A stretch of 64,000 nt of DNA from Planctomycetota bacterium (GTDB taxonomy: Bacteria; Planctomycetota; UBA8108; JACQVS01). The notes under the pieces are model-generated. The model had not been told where the DNA came from and made no database searches. It saw only the letters and a list, made by a program, of their open reading frames with translations. Both the position numbers and the translations under genes were made by a program. The stretch is from the NCBI GenBank assembly GCA_028280485.1, contig JANQLS010000181.1, positions 1-64,000 on the forward strand, read 5' to 3'. The first letter of the stretch is position 1, and every line of letters starts with the position of its first letter. This document shows positions 8,724 to 17,735 of the stretch, in pieces.

Positions 8724-9503
8724 ATGAATTCCAAAAAACGAAACCTCACTCTCTTATTAGCTTCCATCGCACTCGTGGTTGGATATTTCGCTCTTCATTC
8801 GGGCAGAGATTATTTTGTCTCACTCGAAGAAAAAGAGTTTGAAGAGAAGCTTAAACAAATTAAAGTCGGTGCCACACCCAACGAAATTACTGAACACTTA
8901 GAACTCTCATCACCCAAGTTCATTTATTCGTCGAGCTCAACGATCCTTCCCTTAGGAAACACCTATTGCTCAAGTGGATTTGCTCCCATTTATTACGGAA
9001 GACATTGGTATTGCATTTATACACAGCTTGAACGCCCTCCAGCTCCATCTCCAAGTATGGGTACGTTTAAATCGAACGTCGTTCAAGTTTTTAAAATTCC
9101 ACGCGCTCCTAGAAATTTTGTACCGGTTACGGAGCACGGCAAAGCCGCTCAAAAACATGAAAACAATGAAGCCTGGCCCTTTAATGAAGACTTTGGCTAT
9201 ATCTTTGAATTTATTGAATTTGTCAGTCGGCGGGAATGGGAAGGAGTTGATATTCCCTTTGAGTTAACTCATGAAGCCATCGCTGATAAGACCTTCGATC
9301 AAGAATTGATCGATAGAGCTCTTAAAGAATTGAATAAACCCCGAACCAGATCTTCGATTCGCCTTGAAATCGTTCAGAAGCTCAGCCGAGTTCGATTAAA
9401 TCATCGGGACGTGATGTCTGAATTAAAGAAATTTCTCAAGGACGAGAATCCTGAAATTAGGAAAGCGGCTGAGGAATCATTAAGAGCGTTGGAAGTGAAA
9501 TAA
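8724..9503 (+). CDS. Hypothetical membrane-anchored protein with HEAT-like C-terminus
   Basis: 259 residues. One N-terminal membrane segment (about residues 9-26) is followed by a domain exposed outside the cytoplasm, with a Cys/Tyr-rich stretch (YCSSGFAPIYYGRHWYC). The last 75 residues form paired helices (LIDRALKELN, SIRLEIVQKLSRV, VMSELKKFLKDENPEIRKAA, EESLRALEV), typical of a HEAT-like repeat. That pattern suggests protein binding. No family recognised. There is no strong ribosome binding site at the ATG. It is isolated between repeat-bearing spacers. Confidence 0.65.
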   Translation: MNSKKRNLTLLLASIALVVGYFALHSGRDYFVSLEEKEFEEKLKQIKVGATPNEITEHLELSSPKFIYSSSSTILPLGNTYCSSGFAPIYYGRHWYCIYTQLERPPAPSPSMGTFKSNVVQVFKIPRAPRNFVPVTEHGKAAQKHENNEAWPFNEDFGYIFEFIEFVSRREWEGVDIPFELTHEAIADKTFDQELIDRALKELNKPRTRSSIRLEIVQKLSRVRLNHRDVMSELKKFLKDENPEIRKAAEESLRALEVK

Positions 9504-9537
9504 TTAACCGCTCAAATTTGATCGACTTTTGCAAATG

Positions 9538-9724
9538 GGCGCCCGCAAGGGGTGTTGTTAGTAGTCAATGAAACTATCTGCAAACCGAATGCATCCTGTA
9601 GGGGCAGGGCCCAGTATTCGGCGTACGCCAAGGAATGGCCTGCCCAATTCCTTGAAGGCGTAATTGGCCTATTGAGGAAAAATGCCTTTCAGGAAATGGG
9701 CGCCCACAAGGAACGCCCCTACAA
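9538..9724. repeat. Cluster of GGGCGCCC/CCCCTACAG repeat modules
   Basis: GGGCGCCCGCAAGGGGTG at 9538, CTGTAGGGGCAGGGCCC at 9597 and GGGCGCCCACAAGGAACG ending in CCCCTACA (9698-9723). A further copy lies at 39300-39326. It covers the 3' ends of the flanking convergent genes. Confidence 0.7.
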
Positions 9725-9736
9725 CTGTGTTTCGAC

Positions 9737-12700
9737 TTAAGACGTACTCCGCGCCGCCGGCTTCCAGATCGAAAGCAAAATACTCAGCAAGGCGGGAATC
9801 AAGAGAAGCGTAAATACGGTCGAAACTAACAAGCCACCTAAAACCACGGCTCCCAATCCGCGATACAATTCAGAACCCGATCCGGGAAAGAGTACTAAAG
9901 GCAACATTCCAAAGGTGGAAGTCATAGTAGTCATAAAAATAGGGCGAATACGACCCCTGACCGATTCAACGATCGAATCATGAACCAAGAGCCCTTCCCG
10001 GACTCCCTGAAGAGCTTGGTAAACAATTAAGATCGCATTGTTGACGACCACCCCCACTAAAATCACAAAACCTAAAAGAGTTAAAACATCGAGCTGAACC
10101 CCCGAGAAGAACTCTTGGACCCCTCGCAGGCACAAGATCCCCCCCACTGCTGCCAAGGGTACGCTAAATAAAATGACAAAGGGATAAAAGAAACTCTCGA
10201 ACAATGCCGCTAAGAGCAAGTAAGTGATGATGATCGCCAAGAGAAAATTCCACTTAAAAGCATCGAAAGCTCGATCGAGATCGTCGGCCGTCCCCGCGAG
10301 TTCGATCCTATAATCCACTCCGAGTTGACCCGACGCTTGAAGCGGCTTGACGACTTCCTCTTGCAATCGCTCAACCGCTTTTTCGAGAGATACCTTCGTC
10401 GATGGTACAACTTGAATCGTGATCACTCGATCTCTCTCGACGTGATTGATCTGCTCAGGTCCCCGCGTGACGGTAACTTGAGCCACGCTGTCTAAAGGAA
10501 CGATACGACCTTCTGGAGTGTAGATTGGAATACGCTTCAAGTCTTGAGTGTGCCACGTTTTCCCAGGCTCTCCACCCATCACCGTGAGGTCAATCTCAAG
10601 CCCCTTGTGCATGTATTCACTGGCGCGAGCACCGTCGACAACGGCATCGACAGTTAAACCAATCTCACTCGCATCTAAGCCTAAGTCTCTCGCCAATTCT
10701 CGATCAGGAGTGATATGAACTTCAGGAGCTTCTAAATCCAAGCTTGGAATCGGCCGAGACTGATGCCCTTCTGCGAAAGGGAACATCGCCATCACTTGCC
10801 CAAAGACCTGCCCACCTAAACCGATGAGCCGTTCAAGATCAGGACCACTGATTTCGATGTCGATTCTTCTTCCCGTCGAGACTCCACGCTCGAAGAGACT
10901 CGATTGTTGAATAATAGAGATCATGCCGGGGATATCGCCTAAACCCGATTTGAGATGAGGCACGAGTTGACCTGCATCTTCAGGCTTCACCGCAGCTGCA
11001 CCCAAGAAAACCCGTGTTCCCGCTCCCACGAAGAAGAAATGCTCGATAACTTTTTCATCCCCAGACTCGGTTGTGGTTTCACCGCCGTAATCTGAAAACA
11101 AATGCCCCAATTGAGATTCGACCTTCTTCCCCATCGATTCAATTTCAGTCAGGGTGTATCCCGGAGGAGGAAGTAAAACTCCAAAGGCAAGGTTACGATT
11201 GCCCTCAGGCAAATATTCGGCCTCAGGTAAGAAGTACCACGAGAGGCCAAAAGCAGAGCTGGTTAAGCCCAGGATGATGACGATCTTTAGGATCACACTA
11301 CGATTCACCCAACCTACGGTATTGGCGATGGCATCCCGAATCGAGCCAAAGAATTTCCCGACCCACGAAACTTTCGGTTCACCATCAAATTTCGCTCCTT
11401 TAAGGAGACGCGCCGACATCGCGGGGATAACGGTAATCGAAACGATCAACGACAGTCCCACCGAACAACTGATCGCAAGAGCGATATCTTTGAACAATTG
11501 AGCGGCTTGTTCTTCGACAAAAAAGATAGGAAGGAAAACGGCGATCGTGGTTAGAGTACTCGCGAGGATGGCTCCCCAAACTTGTCGAGCCCCCTGAAGA
11601 GCCGCTTCAAACGCCGAGAGACCTTGTTGCCTCAATCGATATATATTCTCAAGACTGACGATGGCATTATCGACCACCATCCCCGCGGCAAAACTCATCC
11701 CCGCCAAACTGATCACGTTTAAGCTTCGCCCGAAAACCGTCATCAAAATAAACGATCCGACCACGCTGATAGGAATCGCCAACGCGATCACCAACGTCGA
11801 TGCCCCACTCCGCAAGAATAAAAACAAAACGATGATTGCTAAGGCGCTACCGATCAGTAGATTCTTGACGACGCGATCGATCGAATCATGAATATAGGTG
11901 GTTTCGTCGTAAACTTGAGTGAGTCCCAACTGACGCTCATTTAAAAAACCGGCATTCAGTCGCTCAGTGACCTCGCGAATGCGTTTCATGGTCTCCAACA
12001 CATTCGATCCGGGTTTAGCAACACAATTGATCGCGATCGTGGGAACTCCCTTTTGACGAACGAAGCTGACCTTCTTTTTGAGGCCGATCCTCACCTCCGC
12101 GACATCGCGAACATACACTCGTCCTTCAGGTGTCGAAGCGATAACCACATCGTAGATTTGGTCGGGATCGACATACTCACCGACGGTTCGGACGATATAC
12201 TTACGCTTCCCTTCATCGAACTCACCTCCCCGCCAGTTCGCATTCTCGCGATCCAAAGCTCGCATCAATTGACTGATGGTGATGCGCCTCTCTGCTAACT
12301 CTGCGGGACGAACGATGACTTGAACTTCTTCTTCTCGACCACCGAAAACATTCGAAGCACCCACTCCATTGATCTTTTCAAATTCAGGACGAATTTTGTC
12401 ATCACAGAGTCGAAAGTAATTATCGATGGAATCGGTGTTGCCCTTTTTACGGTACAACATGAACCAAGCCATCGCATTGTCGGTGAGGTTCGAAGTACGA
12501 ATAACGGGCTTATCGGCTTCTTCAGGGTATTCTGGAACTTGCTCTAGGCGATTAGAAACTCTAACTAATGCGGTATCGAGATTCGTGCCTGCCGGAAACT
12601 CCAAAATGATACGTCCGAGACCATTGGAGCTCTCACTCGTGATGCGCTCGACTCCTTCGACGCCCTTGAGCTGATCTTCTTGCTCTTCAACGATCTCTCG

Positions 12701-12874
12701 CTCGATCTCGTGCGGGCTAGCCCCGGGCCAGATCGTTTCGATGGTAATTTGGGGCTTGATAATTTCAGGAGTCAGCTGGACGGGGATTCTCGACAGGCTG
12801 ATCCCCCCAAAAAGTAAAATGAGAAGTACACCGACAGCCACCGAAACCGGCTTACGAATGGCAAGTTCTATCAT
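9737..12874 (-). CDS. RND efflux transporter, inner-membrane permease (AcrB/HAE type)
   Basis: 1045 residues, the normal size for this family. It starts with a membrane helix and the family block SLSRIPVQLTPEI followed by WPGASPHEIE. TM4 carries FAAGMVVDNAIVSLENI and TM10 carries VGVVVNNAILIVYQAL. The pump uses proton influx to export drugs, metals or lipids through a tripartite complex with an adaptor and an outer-membrane channel. The substrate is unknown. The TM4 pair is DN rather than the DD of AcrB, and the TM10 lysine position is N, so the proton relay differs from AcrB. The adaptor gene lies 13 nt upstream on the same strand. No TolC-type channel gene is in the window. Confidence 0.92.
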   Translation of the reverse strand: MIELAIRKPVSVAVGVLLILLFGGISLSRIPVQLTPEIIKPQITIETIWPGASPHEIEREIVEEQEDQLKGVEGVERITSESSNGLGRIILEFPAGTNLDTALVRVSNRLEQVPEYPEEADKPVIRTSNLTDNAMAWFMLYRKKGNTDSIDNYFRLCDDKIRPEFEKINGVGASNVFGGREEEVQVIVRPAELAERRITISQLMRALDRENANWRGGEFDEGKRKYIVRTVGEYVDPDQIYDVVIASTPEGRVYVRDVAEVRIGLKKKVSFVRQKGVPTIAINCVAKPGSNVLETMKRIREVTERLNAGFLNERQLGLTQVYDETTYIHDSIDRVVKNLLIGSALAIIVLFLFLRSGASTLVIALAIPISVVGSFILMTVFGRSLNVISLAGMSFAAGMVVDNAIVSLENIYRLRQQGLSAFEAALQGARQVWGAILASTLTTIAVFLPIFFVEEQAAQLFKDIALAISCSVGLSLIVSITVIPAMSARLLKGAKFDGEPKVSWVGKFFGSIRDAIANTVGWVNRSVILKIVIILGLTSSAFGLSWYFLPEAEYLPEGNRNLAFGVLLPPPGYTLTEIESMGKKVESQLGHLFSDYGGETTTESGDEKVIEHFFFVGAGTRVFLGAAAVKPEDAGQLVPHLKSGLGDIPGMISIIQQSSLFERGVSTGRRIDIEISGPDLERLIGLGGQVFGQVMAMFPFAEGHQSRPIPSLDLEAPEVHITPDRELARDLGLDASEIGLTVDAVVDGARASEYMHKGLEIDLTVMGGEPGKTWHTQDLKRIPIYTPEGRIVPLDSVAQVTVTRGPEQINHVERDRVITIQVVPSTKVSLEKAVERLQEEVVKPLQASGQLGVDYRIELAGTADDLDRAFDAFKWNFLLAIIITYLLLAALFESFFYPFVILFSVPLAAVGGILCLRGVQEFFSGVQLDVLTLLGFVILVGVVVNNAILIVYQALQGVREGLLVHDSIVESVRGRIRPIFMTTMTSTFGMLPLVLFPGSGSELYRGLGAVVLGGLLVSTVFTLLLIPALLSILLSIWKPAARSTS

Positions 12875-12887
12875 TTATATAAAATCG

Positions 12888-13946
12888 TTATTTGGTTGAA
12901 GACACGATGCGAACGGCTTGACCGGGTCTCAATCGTTCATTACCTTTCACCACAACTTCATCCCCTTCTTTTAAACCATTGAGAACTTCTACCGTCTCTC
13001 CGTGGGAATCCCCGATCTCAATTTTCTGAAACCGCACAATACCTTTTTCGGCAACATACACTGAGATTTCTTTTCCCTTTTGAAGCAAGGCATCCTTGTG
13101 AACGACTAAACTTTTCTTGGCTTCACCGACAGGTAAGGCAACTCTCGCGCTCATCGCGGCTTTTAATTTACCGTCATTTTTAACTAATACCCGAACTGGA
13201 AATGTACGAGCACTTCGATCGCCGGACTCAACTATCGATGCGACTTTCCCTTCGTACTTATTTTTAGGGAGTGAAGGAACCTTGATCGAAACGCTTTCCC
13301 CGACCTTCAAGAATCGAACGTATCTCTCGGGAAGATTAATTCGCATGTAAACGCTCGACAAATCAACGATTCGAGCTGCTTGCCCTCCCAGCGTTAACCA
13401 CTCACCGATTTGCGTGAGTTCTTCGACGATCTGACCATCAAATGGCGCCTTGATGATTTTCTTCTCAATATCGGCCTGAATGATTTGAACCTGTGTTTTT
13501 GCCTGAATGAGCTGAGACTCTAAAATCGTTGCGGCTGATTGAGCATCGTCGAGTTCTTTTTGGGGAACGGCCTCTTGCTTAAATAGTTTTTTAGTTCTTT
13601 CAAGATGGCGTAGGGCTTGAAGGTGGCGTTCCGTTATCTCTTTAATTTGAGCTTCACCCGATTTTAATTGAAGCTTTAAGACTGAATCTCGAAGTCGGGC
13701 GATCACTTGCCCCTTTTTCACATGGTCCCCGATCTTAACCTCATAGTGGGTCACCATGCCCTCGATAGAAGAGGCGATCACACCGCTTCTAAGGGATTCT
13801 ACGATCGCTAAAAAGGGAGTCTTTTGCTCTATCGGTACTTTCTCAACCTTATAGATCTCAACGGGAGCTGCGATTTGACTCCACAATAATCGAGTCGACA
13901 GAATCGCCATTAAAAATAGACTTAGAATGATAAATTTTTTACTCAT
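12888..13946 (-). CDS. RND efflux periplasmic adaptor (HlyD/MFP family)
   Basis: 352 residues. An N-terminal signal/anchor (about residues 4-23) is followed by a beta-barrel strand, then the split lipoyl domain: IEGMVTHYEVKIGDHVKKGQ, a long alpha-hairpin coiled coil (about 90-165), and KAPFDGQIVEELTQIGEWL. The distal barrel and membrane-proximal domain end VVVKGNERLRPGQAV. It bridges the inner-membrane permease encoded 13 nt downstream to an outer-membrane channel. There is no lipobox cysteine, so it is probably anchored by its uncleaved N-terminus or soluble in the periplasm. Confidence 0.9.
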   Translation of the reverse strand: MSKKFIILSLFLMAILSTRLLWSQIAAPVEIYKVEKVPIEQKTPFLAIVESLRSGVIASSIEGMVTHYEVKIGDHVKKGQVIARLRDSVLKLQLKSGEAQIKEITERHLQALRHLERTKKLFKQEAVPQKELDDAQSAATILESQLIQAKTQVQIIQADIEKKIIKAPFDGQIVEELTQIGEWLTLGGQAARIVDLSSVYMRINLPERYVRFLKVGESVSIKVPSLPKNKYEGKVASIVESGDRSARTFPVRVLVKNDGKLKAAMSARVALPVGEAKKSLVVHKDALLQKGKEISVYVAEKGIVRFQKIEIGDSHGETVEVLNGLKEGDEVVVKGNERLRPGQAVRIVSSTK

Positions 13947-13964
13947 AGTCTTGTAAGTTACTAC

Positions 13965-14007
13965 GAAACTTCCCTCCGAAAATAAAACATTTACGGAGGG
14001 AAGGTTC
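13965..14007 (-). terminator. Possible terminator after the FKBP gene
   Basis: CTTCCCTCCG (13969-13978) pairs perfectly with CGGAGGGAAG (13994-14003). The stem extends to GAA/TTC beyond one mismatch, with a 15-nt loop. On the minus strand only TTTC follows, so termination would be weak. It separates the FKBP gene from the efflux operon. Confidence 0.5.
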
Positions 14008-14030
14008 GAAATTTAAAAATGACTCTTTAA

Positions 14031-14708
14031 TTATTCTTGAATCTCAAGCAATTCAACGTCAAAAATCAAAGTAGCCTTCGGGGGGATGGGTCCTCGTCCC
14101 CTTTCTCCATAAGCCAATTTGTATGGAATAATCAATTTTCGTTTTCCACCAACCTTCATTCCACTCACCCCTTCAGTCCAACCTGGGATGACTTGGTTGA
14201 GAAAAAAGGAAACGGGTTTGCCCACTTTTTGTGAGCTGTCAAATAGAGCGCCATCAACAAACCAACCTGAATAATGAACTGTTACCTTTTGAGTCACAGC
14301 GGGGCTTTTACCTTCTCCAACTTTTATGTCGTAGTACTGAAGCCCAGATGGAAGAGTTGTAGGTTCTCCAGTGACGGCCTCCCCAGGGAATCGGGGAACC
14401 TCTTTTTTCGAAGCGACTTTTCCGGTGGTTCCATCGACAACAACATCGAAAGCTTTACTCTCTGAATAAACTCTTACTTCGATGTTCGTCTTTTTGCCTT
14501 CTTGAACCATGCTAGCCGATTGAGCTAAACCTTTGGTATCTTTTTGAGCCGTGTCGATGGCTTGGCTTAAAGTTACTTTTGAGCCTTTTAACCATTTGTA
14601 AAGAGTAGAGGCTGCTTTGGGAATCGAGGTATAATCGGGACCAGCAAAGAGAGTAAAGCTTGCGACTCCCAGTAGTAATACCACGGGGATGATCTTACGT
14701 GACTTCAT
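14031..14708 (-). CDS. Secreted PepSY-FKBP peptidyl-prolyl isomerase
   Basis: 225 residues. A signal peptide covers residues 1-22 (cleavage near LFAG). Residues 45-105 (VTLSQAIDTAQKDTKGLAQS to VVDGTTGKVASKKEV) match the PepSY pattern of one helix and a hairpin ending in D..TG.V. Residues 116-225 are an FKBP domain: VTVHYSGWFVDGALFDSS, VIPGWTEGVSGMKVGGKRKL and YGERGRGPIPPKATLIFDVELL all match, including Y, F, D, W and F of the active-site pocket. Predicted role: periplasmic proline isomerase/chaperone. AAAGGA precedes the ATG by 6 nt. The PepSY fusion is not the common FkpA or SlyD arrangement. Confidence 0.85.
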   Translation of the reverse strand: MKSRKIIPVVLLLGVASFTLFAGPDYTSIPKAASTLYKWLKGSKVTLSQAIDTAQKDTKGLAQSASMVQEGKKTNIEVRVYSESKAFDVVVDGTTGKVASKKEVPRFPGEAVTGEPTTLPSGLQYYDIKVGEGKSPAVTQKVTVHYSGWFVDGALFDSSQKVGKPVSFFLNQVIPGWTEGVSGMKVGGKRKLIIPYKLAYGERGRGPIPPKATLIFDVELLEIQE

Positions 14709-14840
14709 GAAAAATCCTTTTCTAGTTGAAGGAATGAACTGTAGCTATTTGATCGAGAATTCAAAGGGACAATCTTCGACGATTTGGGGGAAGATAGCAA
14801 AACAATTGAGGGGAAAGTGTAGCCAAATTAATGAACGTCC

Positions 14841-14907
14841 CGTAGCCGAACTTGTAAAAGTTTGGCTGGATACGCTGACTAGCCAAATTTTTACAAATTC
14901 GGCTACG
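14841..14907. repeat. GTAGCCGAAT palindromic element, copy 2
   Basis: 27-bp arms (14841-14867 and 14881-14907) with two mismatches around a 13-nt spacer. Near-identical to 4295-4359. It lies 5 nt after the MtfA stop and may end the pseudopilin transcript. Confidence 0.8.
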
Positions 14908-14911
14908 AGGT

Positions 14912-15712
14912 TTAATCTCGCCGCTTCCTCGGCATTTTCCTTGTCGGCATAAACTGAGCGGGATCTTGCCGATAATACTCACTCAACTCTTTATAGAGAT
15001 CCTCATGCTTTTTCTTCAGTTGGTGAGGCTTTTCAAAAAAGGCTTCCGTCGCTACGGCAAAAAATTCAGCTGGATTCGTGGCGCCGTATTTATCTAAAAC
15101 GGTTTTTTTATATCGTTTCTTAGCTCTCTTTAAATTCTCGAATTCTTCGCCCAAGACTCGGGCCCAGGATAGATAACGACTGCGATGGCTTAGAATGGGC
15201 GCACCATTTGCGGCGTTATCTTCGAAATCAAGTTGGTGAGCAAATTCATGAAGAGTAACGTTTCGGCCGTCACCAATGTCAGCCGCTCCGCGATCGACAT
15301 CTTCCCAAGATAAAACGATCTGGCCGGAGTTCCAAGCTTCTCCTAATCGAACGGTTTCCTCTTCGGTTACGATTCCAGAAGCATCTGAACTCTTCCTCGT
15401 TGATGTAAAGGCTCGAGGGTAAATATAAATACACTTCACTTCATGGTAATAGTCGACATCACGATTCAATAAAAGGAGACAGGCTTGAGCGGCAATGGAA
15501 ACTCGCATCGATTCCGTGACTTCTAAACCACCACAGCCTTCAAATCGCTTTTCCGCTAAAAAGACCTTCATGTGATCGAGAAGGGCTTTTTGATCTTTGG
15601 GGCTTAGAAATTCAAATTGCGGAAATTCTTCATCTAAAATTTCTCGCCAATGATCGGGCGTGGGTTGTGAAAGTATTTTTTTTCTTCGCCAGTTACGAAT
15701 AAATCTAAACAT
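14912..15712 (-). CDS. mtfA: MtfA-type zinc-dependent peptidase
   Basis: 266 residues, the normal length for MtfA (Mlc titration factor A/DgsA anti-repressor). The gluzincin signature HEFAHQLD supplies two zinc histidines and the catalytic glutamate, and the downstream EFFAVATEAFFE supplies the third ligand region. The upstream block WDVDRG-like (SWEDVDRGAADIGDGRNVTL) is also conserved. E. coli MtfA is a cytosolic aminopeptidase that binds the Mlc repressor. No Mlc is visible here. The gene follows the I-like pseudopilin by 6 nt, so it is probably the last gene of that operon, although a functional link is unproven. Confidence 0.9.
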   Translation of the reverse strand: MFRFIRNWRRKKILSQPTPDHWREILDEEFPQFEFLSPKDQKALLDHMKVFLAEKRFEGCGGLEVTESMRVSIAAQACLLLLNRDVDYYHEVKCIYIYPRAFTSTRKSSDASGIVTEEETVRLGEAWNSGQIVLSWEDVDRGAADIGDGRNVTLHEFAHQLDFEDNAANGAPILSHRSRYLSWARVLGEEFENLKRAKKRYKKTVLDKYGATNPAEFFAVATEAFFEKPHQLKKKHEDLYKELSEYYRQDPAQFMPTRKMPRKRRD

Positions 15713-15718
15713 GGGATA

Positions 15719-16204
15719 TCAACGCGGCAAAAGAATCGTGGAATAAACTTCTTCACGAGATTGCGATCCATAGCCCCACTTGATCGCAATACGTACGACC
15801 ATTTCATGAACTCCCCACTCCCCCTTTCCGGCGAAAGAACCTTCCCGAATCGCTTCCCGGGTTCGAGCGGGGCGAAAGAGGATAACCTCCCAATAGTAAC
15901 CTTGAATTTGTTTGGGAAGGTTGGTTTGCAAGGACTTGATGATATCTTTGGGCTCGGCTTCGATATTGTAACGAACCTGAATTTCACTGAAGAGTTCTTC
16001 AGCTACGAGTGCAGCTCGAGTACGGTCGACCGCCCGTTTGTGCGTGGTACTTCCAGAGGCGAACAAGGCGATTAAACTCGTCGCCCCGAAGGTTAAGATC
16101 GCCATAGCGATCAACACTTCCATCAGGCTGAAACCAGAACCTCGAACGATTTTTGGCTTTCCCAAATGAGAAAGCCCCTGCTTTTGAATCAGTTGATTTC
16201 TCAT
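15719..16204 (-). CDS. Type II secretion minor pseudopilin, GspI-like
   Basis: 161 residues. The class III leader ends GSG, followed by FSLMEVLIAMAILTFG with glutamate at +5, the signature cut and methylated by prepilin peptidase. The globular part is short, and GspI is the usual minor pseudopilin of this size. Its start codon overlaps the stop of the J-like gene (TAATG), showing translational coupling and matching the standard I/J pairing. The 25-residue leader before the cleavage glycine is long. Predicted location: tip complex of a pseudopilus anchored in the inner membrane. Confidence 0.85.
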   Translation of the reverse strand: MRNQLIQKQGLSHLGKPKIVRGSGFSLMEVLIAMAILTFGATSLIALFASGSTTHKRAVDRTRAALVAEELFSEIQVRYNIEAEPKDIIKSLQTNLPKQIQGYYWEVILFRPARTREAIREGSFAGKGEWGVHEMVVRIAIKWGYGSQSREEVYSTILLPR

Positions 16205-17538
16205 TATCTGCGCCTCGAGGATTGGGTTGAAAGATCGACTTTTCTCGGAGTGTGAAATCCGGGGATCTCGACGACTCGAGTGAACGTGGTACCCACATCA
16301 ACAGATGCTAAAACATCATGCTTTTGGGCTTTCGTTCCCCGAGCACCGCGTCCTGATTTTTTTAGCCTCACCGTATCTCCGCTGATCGATTCATACTGAA
16401 TCCACTCCGAACCCACCATGATAAATCGATTAGGGCCTTCGGTGGGAAGTCCCTCCGCACTGATCAATTCAATCGCAGTGGCCCCCAATGAAACGGGTTC
16501 CGCCAAGGCCAAGCTGGGATGATCGACACTCCCTTTGATCACCACCGTCACTTGAATCCGTTGAGGGAAAATATCATCCGAAATATCGGTTAAACTTCCC
16601 GACTTTGCGGTAAATGAAAATTCAGTCGAACGCGTTTTTGATTTTTGTGTGACTAAACCCCGAGTGGAGTCCCAGTAATAACTTGGCCCACTCTTCTTCG
16701 TTTTTGATGACTTTTTAAGAGGAGGATGTTCGGTATCCCAAGTATTGGTCGTTGGAGTCCAAAAAGTAAAGCCAAGATACAAGACATCGCTCATCAAAGG
16801 CCTCGCGACTCTCGCTAAGGGAGCGAGGTGAGCCTCTCGCTCAAAACGAGTGGGAACTTTGGGCTTAGAAGATTTGCCTCCTCGACGTGAGGTTGATGTC
16901 TTCAATCGAGGTTTTAATTGTATCTTCTTCGCATCTTTGGGAACGGTCGCCGAGATATTGCGATTTGAAAAAAGAGTTCCCGTTCCGCCGATCGGAGATT
17001 TGATCCCCCGCCAAACGGCATCACTCGTCAATGGCTCTTCTAATAGATCACTGACTTCAGCTTGATCTCCCGCCAAGCTCTCAGGTGCTACGGTATAAAG
17101 AACTTCTTGATACCCCCCCGTGGGTAAGATGCGACCCTGACCCGCTTCGGTTAAATCATCACGCTGATCGTAATAAGTAGAATTGTCGTGGGTCAGAAAC
17201 TCTCCCCCATATCTTGCGATGGGATCGGATGCCTCTCCCGCCAAGGAACGCACGAAGCGCAATCTCTGCCGACCGTTTTCATCGATATCACAGACACAAC
17301 GAATCCAGAAACCCGTGCCGTCCTCTTTTACGTTTGTAGCCATCGAGCGTAGGTCTTCCGAAACCGTATCCATTAACGAACGCGCGCGTTCGTAGATACG
17401 GCCACGCTTCTCGGCCGTCTGCCAGATGTTGATCCCTTGTCTCATGAGGGTCACGAGAGCGACTCCCAAAAAGACGAAGATGCTGCTGGCCATCAAGACC
17501 TCAACAAGTGTGTAACCTTGTCGTCTTGAAACAAACAT
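16204..17538 (-). CDS. Type II secretion minor pseudopilin, GspJ-like
   Basis: 444 residues from the ATG at 17538; an in-frame GTG at 17562 would add 8. The ATG gives an 8-residue leader MFVSRRQG before YTLVEVLMASSIFVFLG, the usual J-type form with glutamate at +5. An ordinary GspJ is about 200 residues, so this protein carries roughly 240 extra residues, including a basic K/S/R-rich stretch (about 215-235) and a C-terminal beta-rich segment. It overlaps the I-like gene. A 174-nt leader containing five hairpins separates it from the K-like gene upstream. Confidence 0.8.
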   Translation of the reverse strand: MFVSRRQGYTLVEVLMASSIFVFLGVALVTLMRQGINIWQTAEKRGRIYERARSLMDTVSEDLRSMATNVKEDGTGFWIRCVCDIDENGRQRLRFVRSLAGEASDPIARYGGEFLTHDNSTYYDQRDDLTEAGQGRILPTGGYQEVLYTVAPESLAGDQAEVSDLLEEPLTSDAVWRGIKSPIGGTGTLFSNRNISATVPKDAKKIQLKPRLKTSTSRRGGKSSKPKVPTRFEREAHLAPLARVARPLMSDVLYLGFTFWTPTTNTWDTEHPPLKKSSKTKKSGPSYYWDSTRGLVTQKSKTRSTEFSFTAKSGSLTDISDDIFPQRIQVTVVIKGSVDHPSLALAEPVSLGATAIELISAEGLPTEGPNRFIMVGSEWIQYESISGDTVRLKKSGRGARGTKAQKHDVLASVDVGTTFTRVVEIPGFHTPRKVDLSTQSSRRR

Positions 17539-17578
17539 AGAGGCTATCGATTTCCTTTTCACAAATTAGAGTAACAGT

Positions 17579-17725
17579 TAGTTCCTGTTGACTAAACAGG
17601 AACTAAGCCGAGTTGGGATCAACTCGGCCGCAAGCATGGGCTCTCAGAGCCTATGTTTGCGGAGTGGAAGCAAATCTACGATTTGCTGAAACGGTTGAAA
17701 CAGGCTCCAGCGGAGCTTGTTTCAA
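17579..17725. repeat. Array of five adjacent hairpins between K-like and J-like genes
   Basis: Hairpins at 17579-17605 (11-bp perfect stem, 5-nt loop), 17607-17628 (9 bp, 4-nt loop), 17629-17661 (about 14 bp with G-T wobbles), 17669-17687 (8 bp, 3-nt loop) and 17695-17725 (14 bp with one wobble, 3-nt loop). The stems are unrelated in sequence. They occupy nearly the whole 173-nt gap. No T run follows any of them on the minus strand. Confidence 0.85.
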
Positions 17726-17735
17726 TAGAAAGGAC

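Noticed and set aside
11154..11501. 115-residue plus-strand ORF inside the RND permease
   Set aside because: Antisense shadow of a well-conserved gene.
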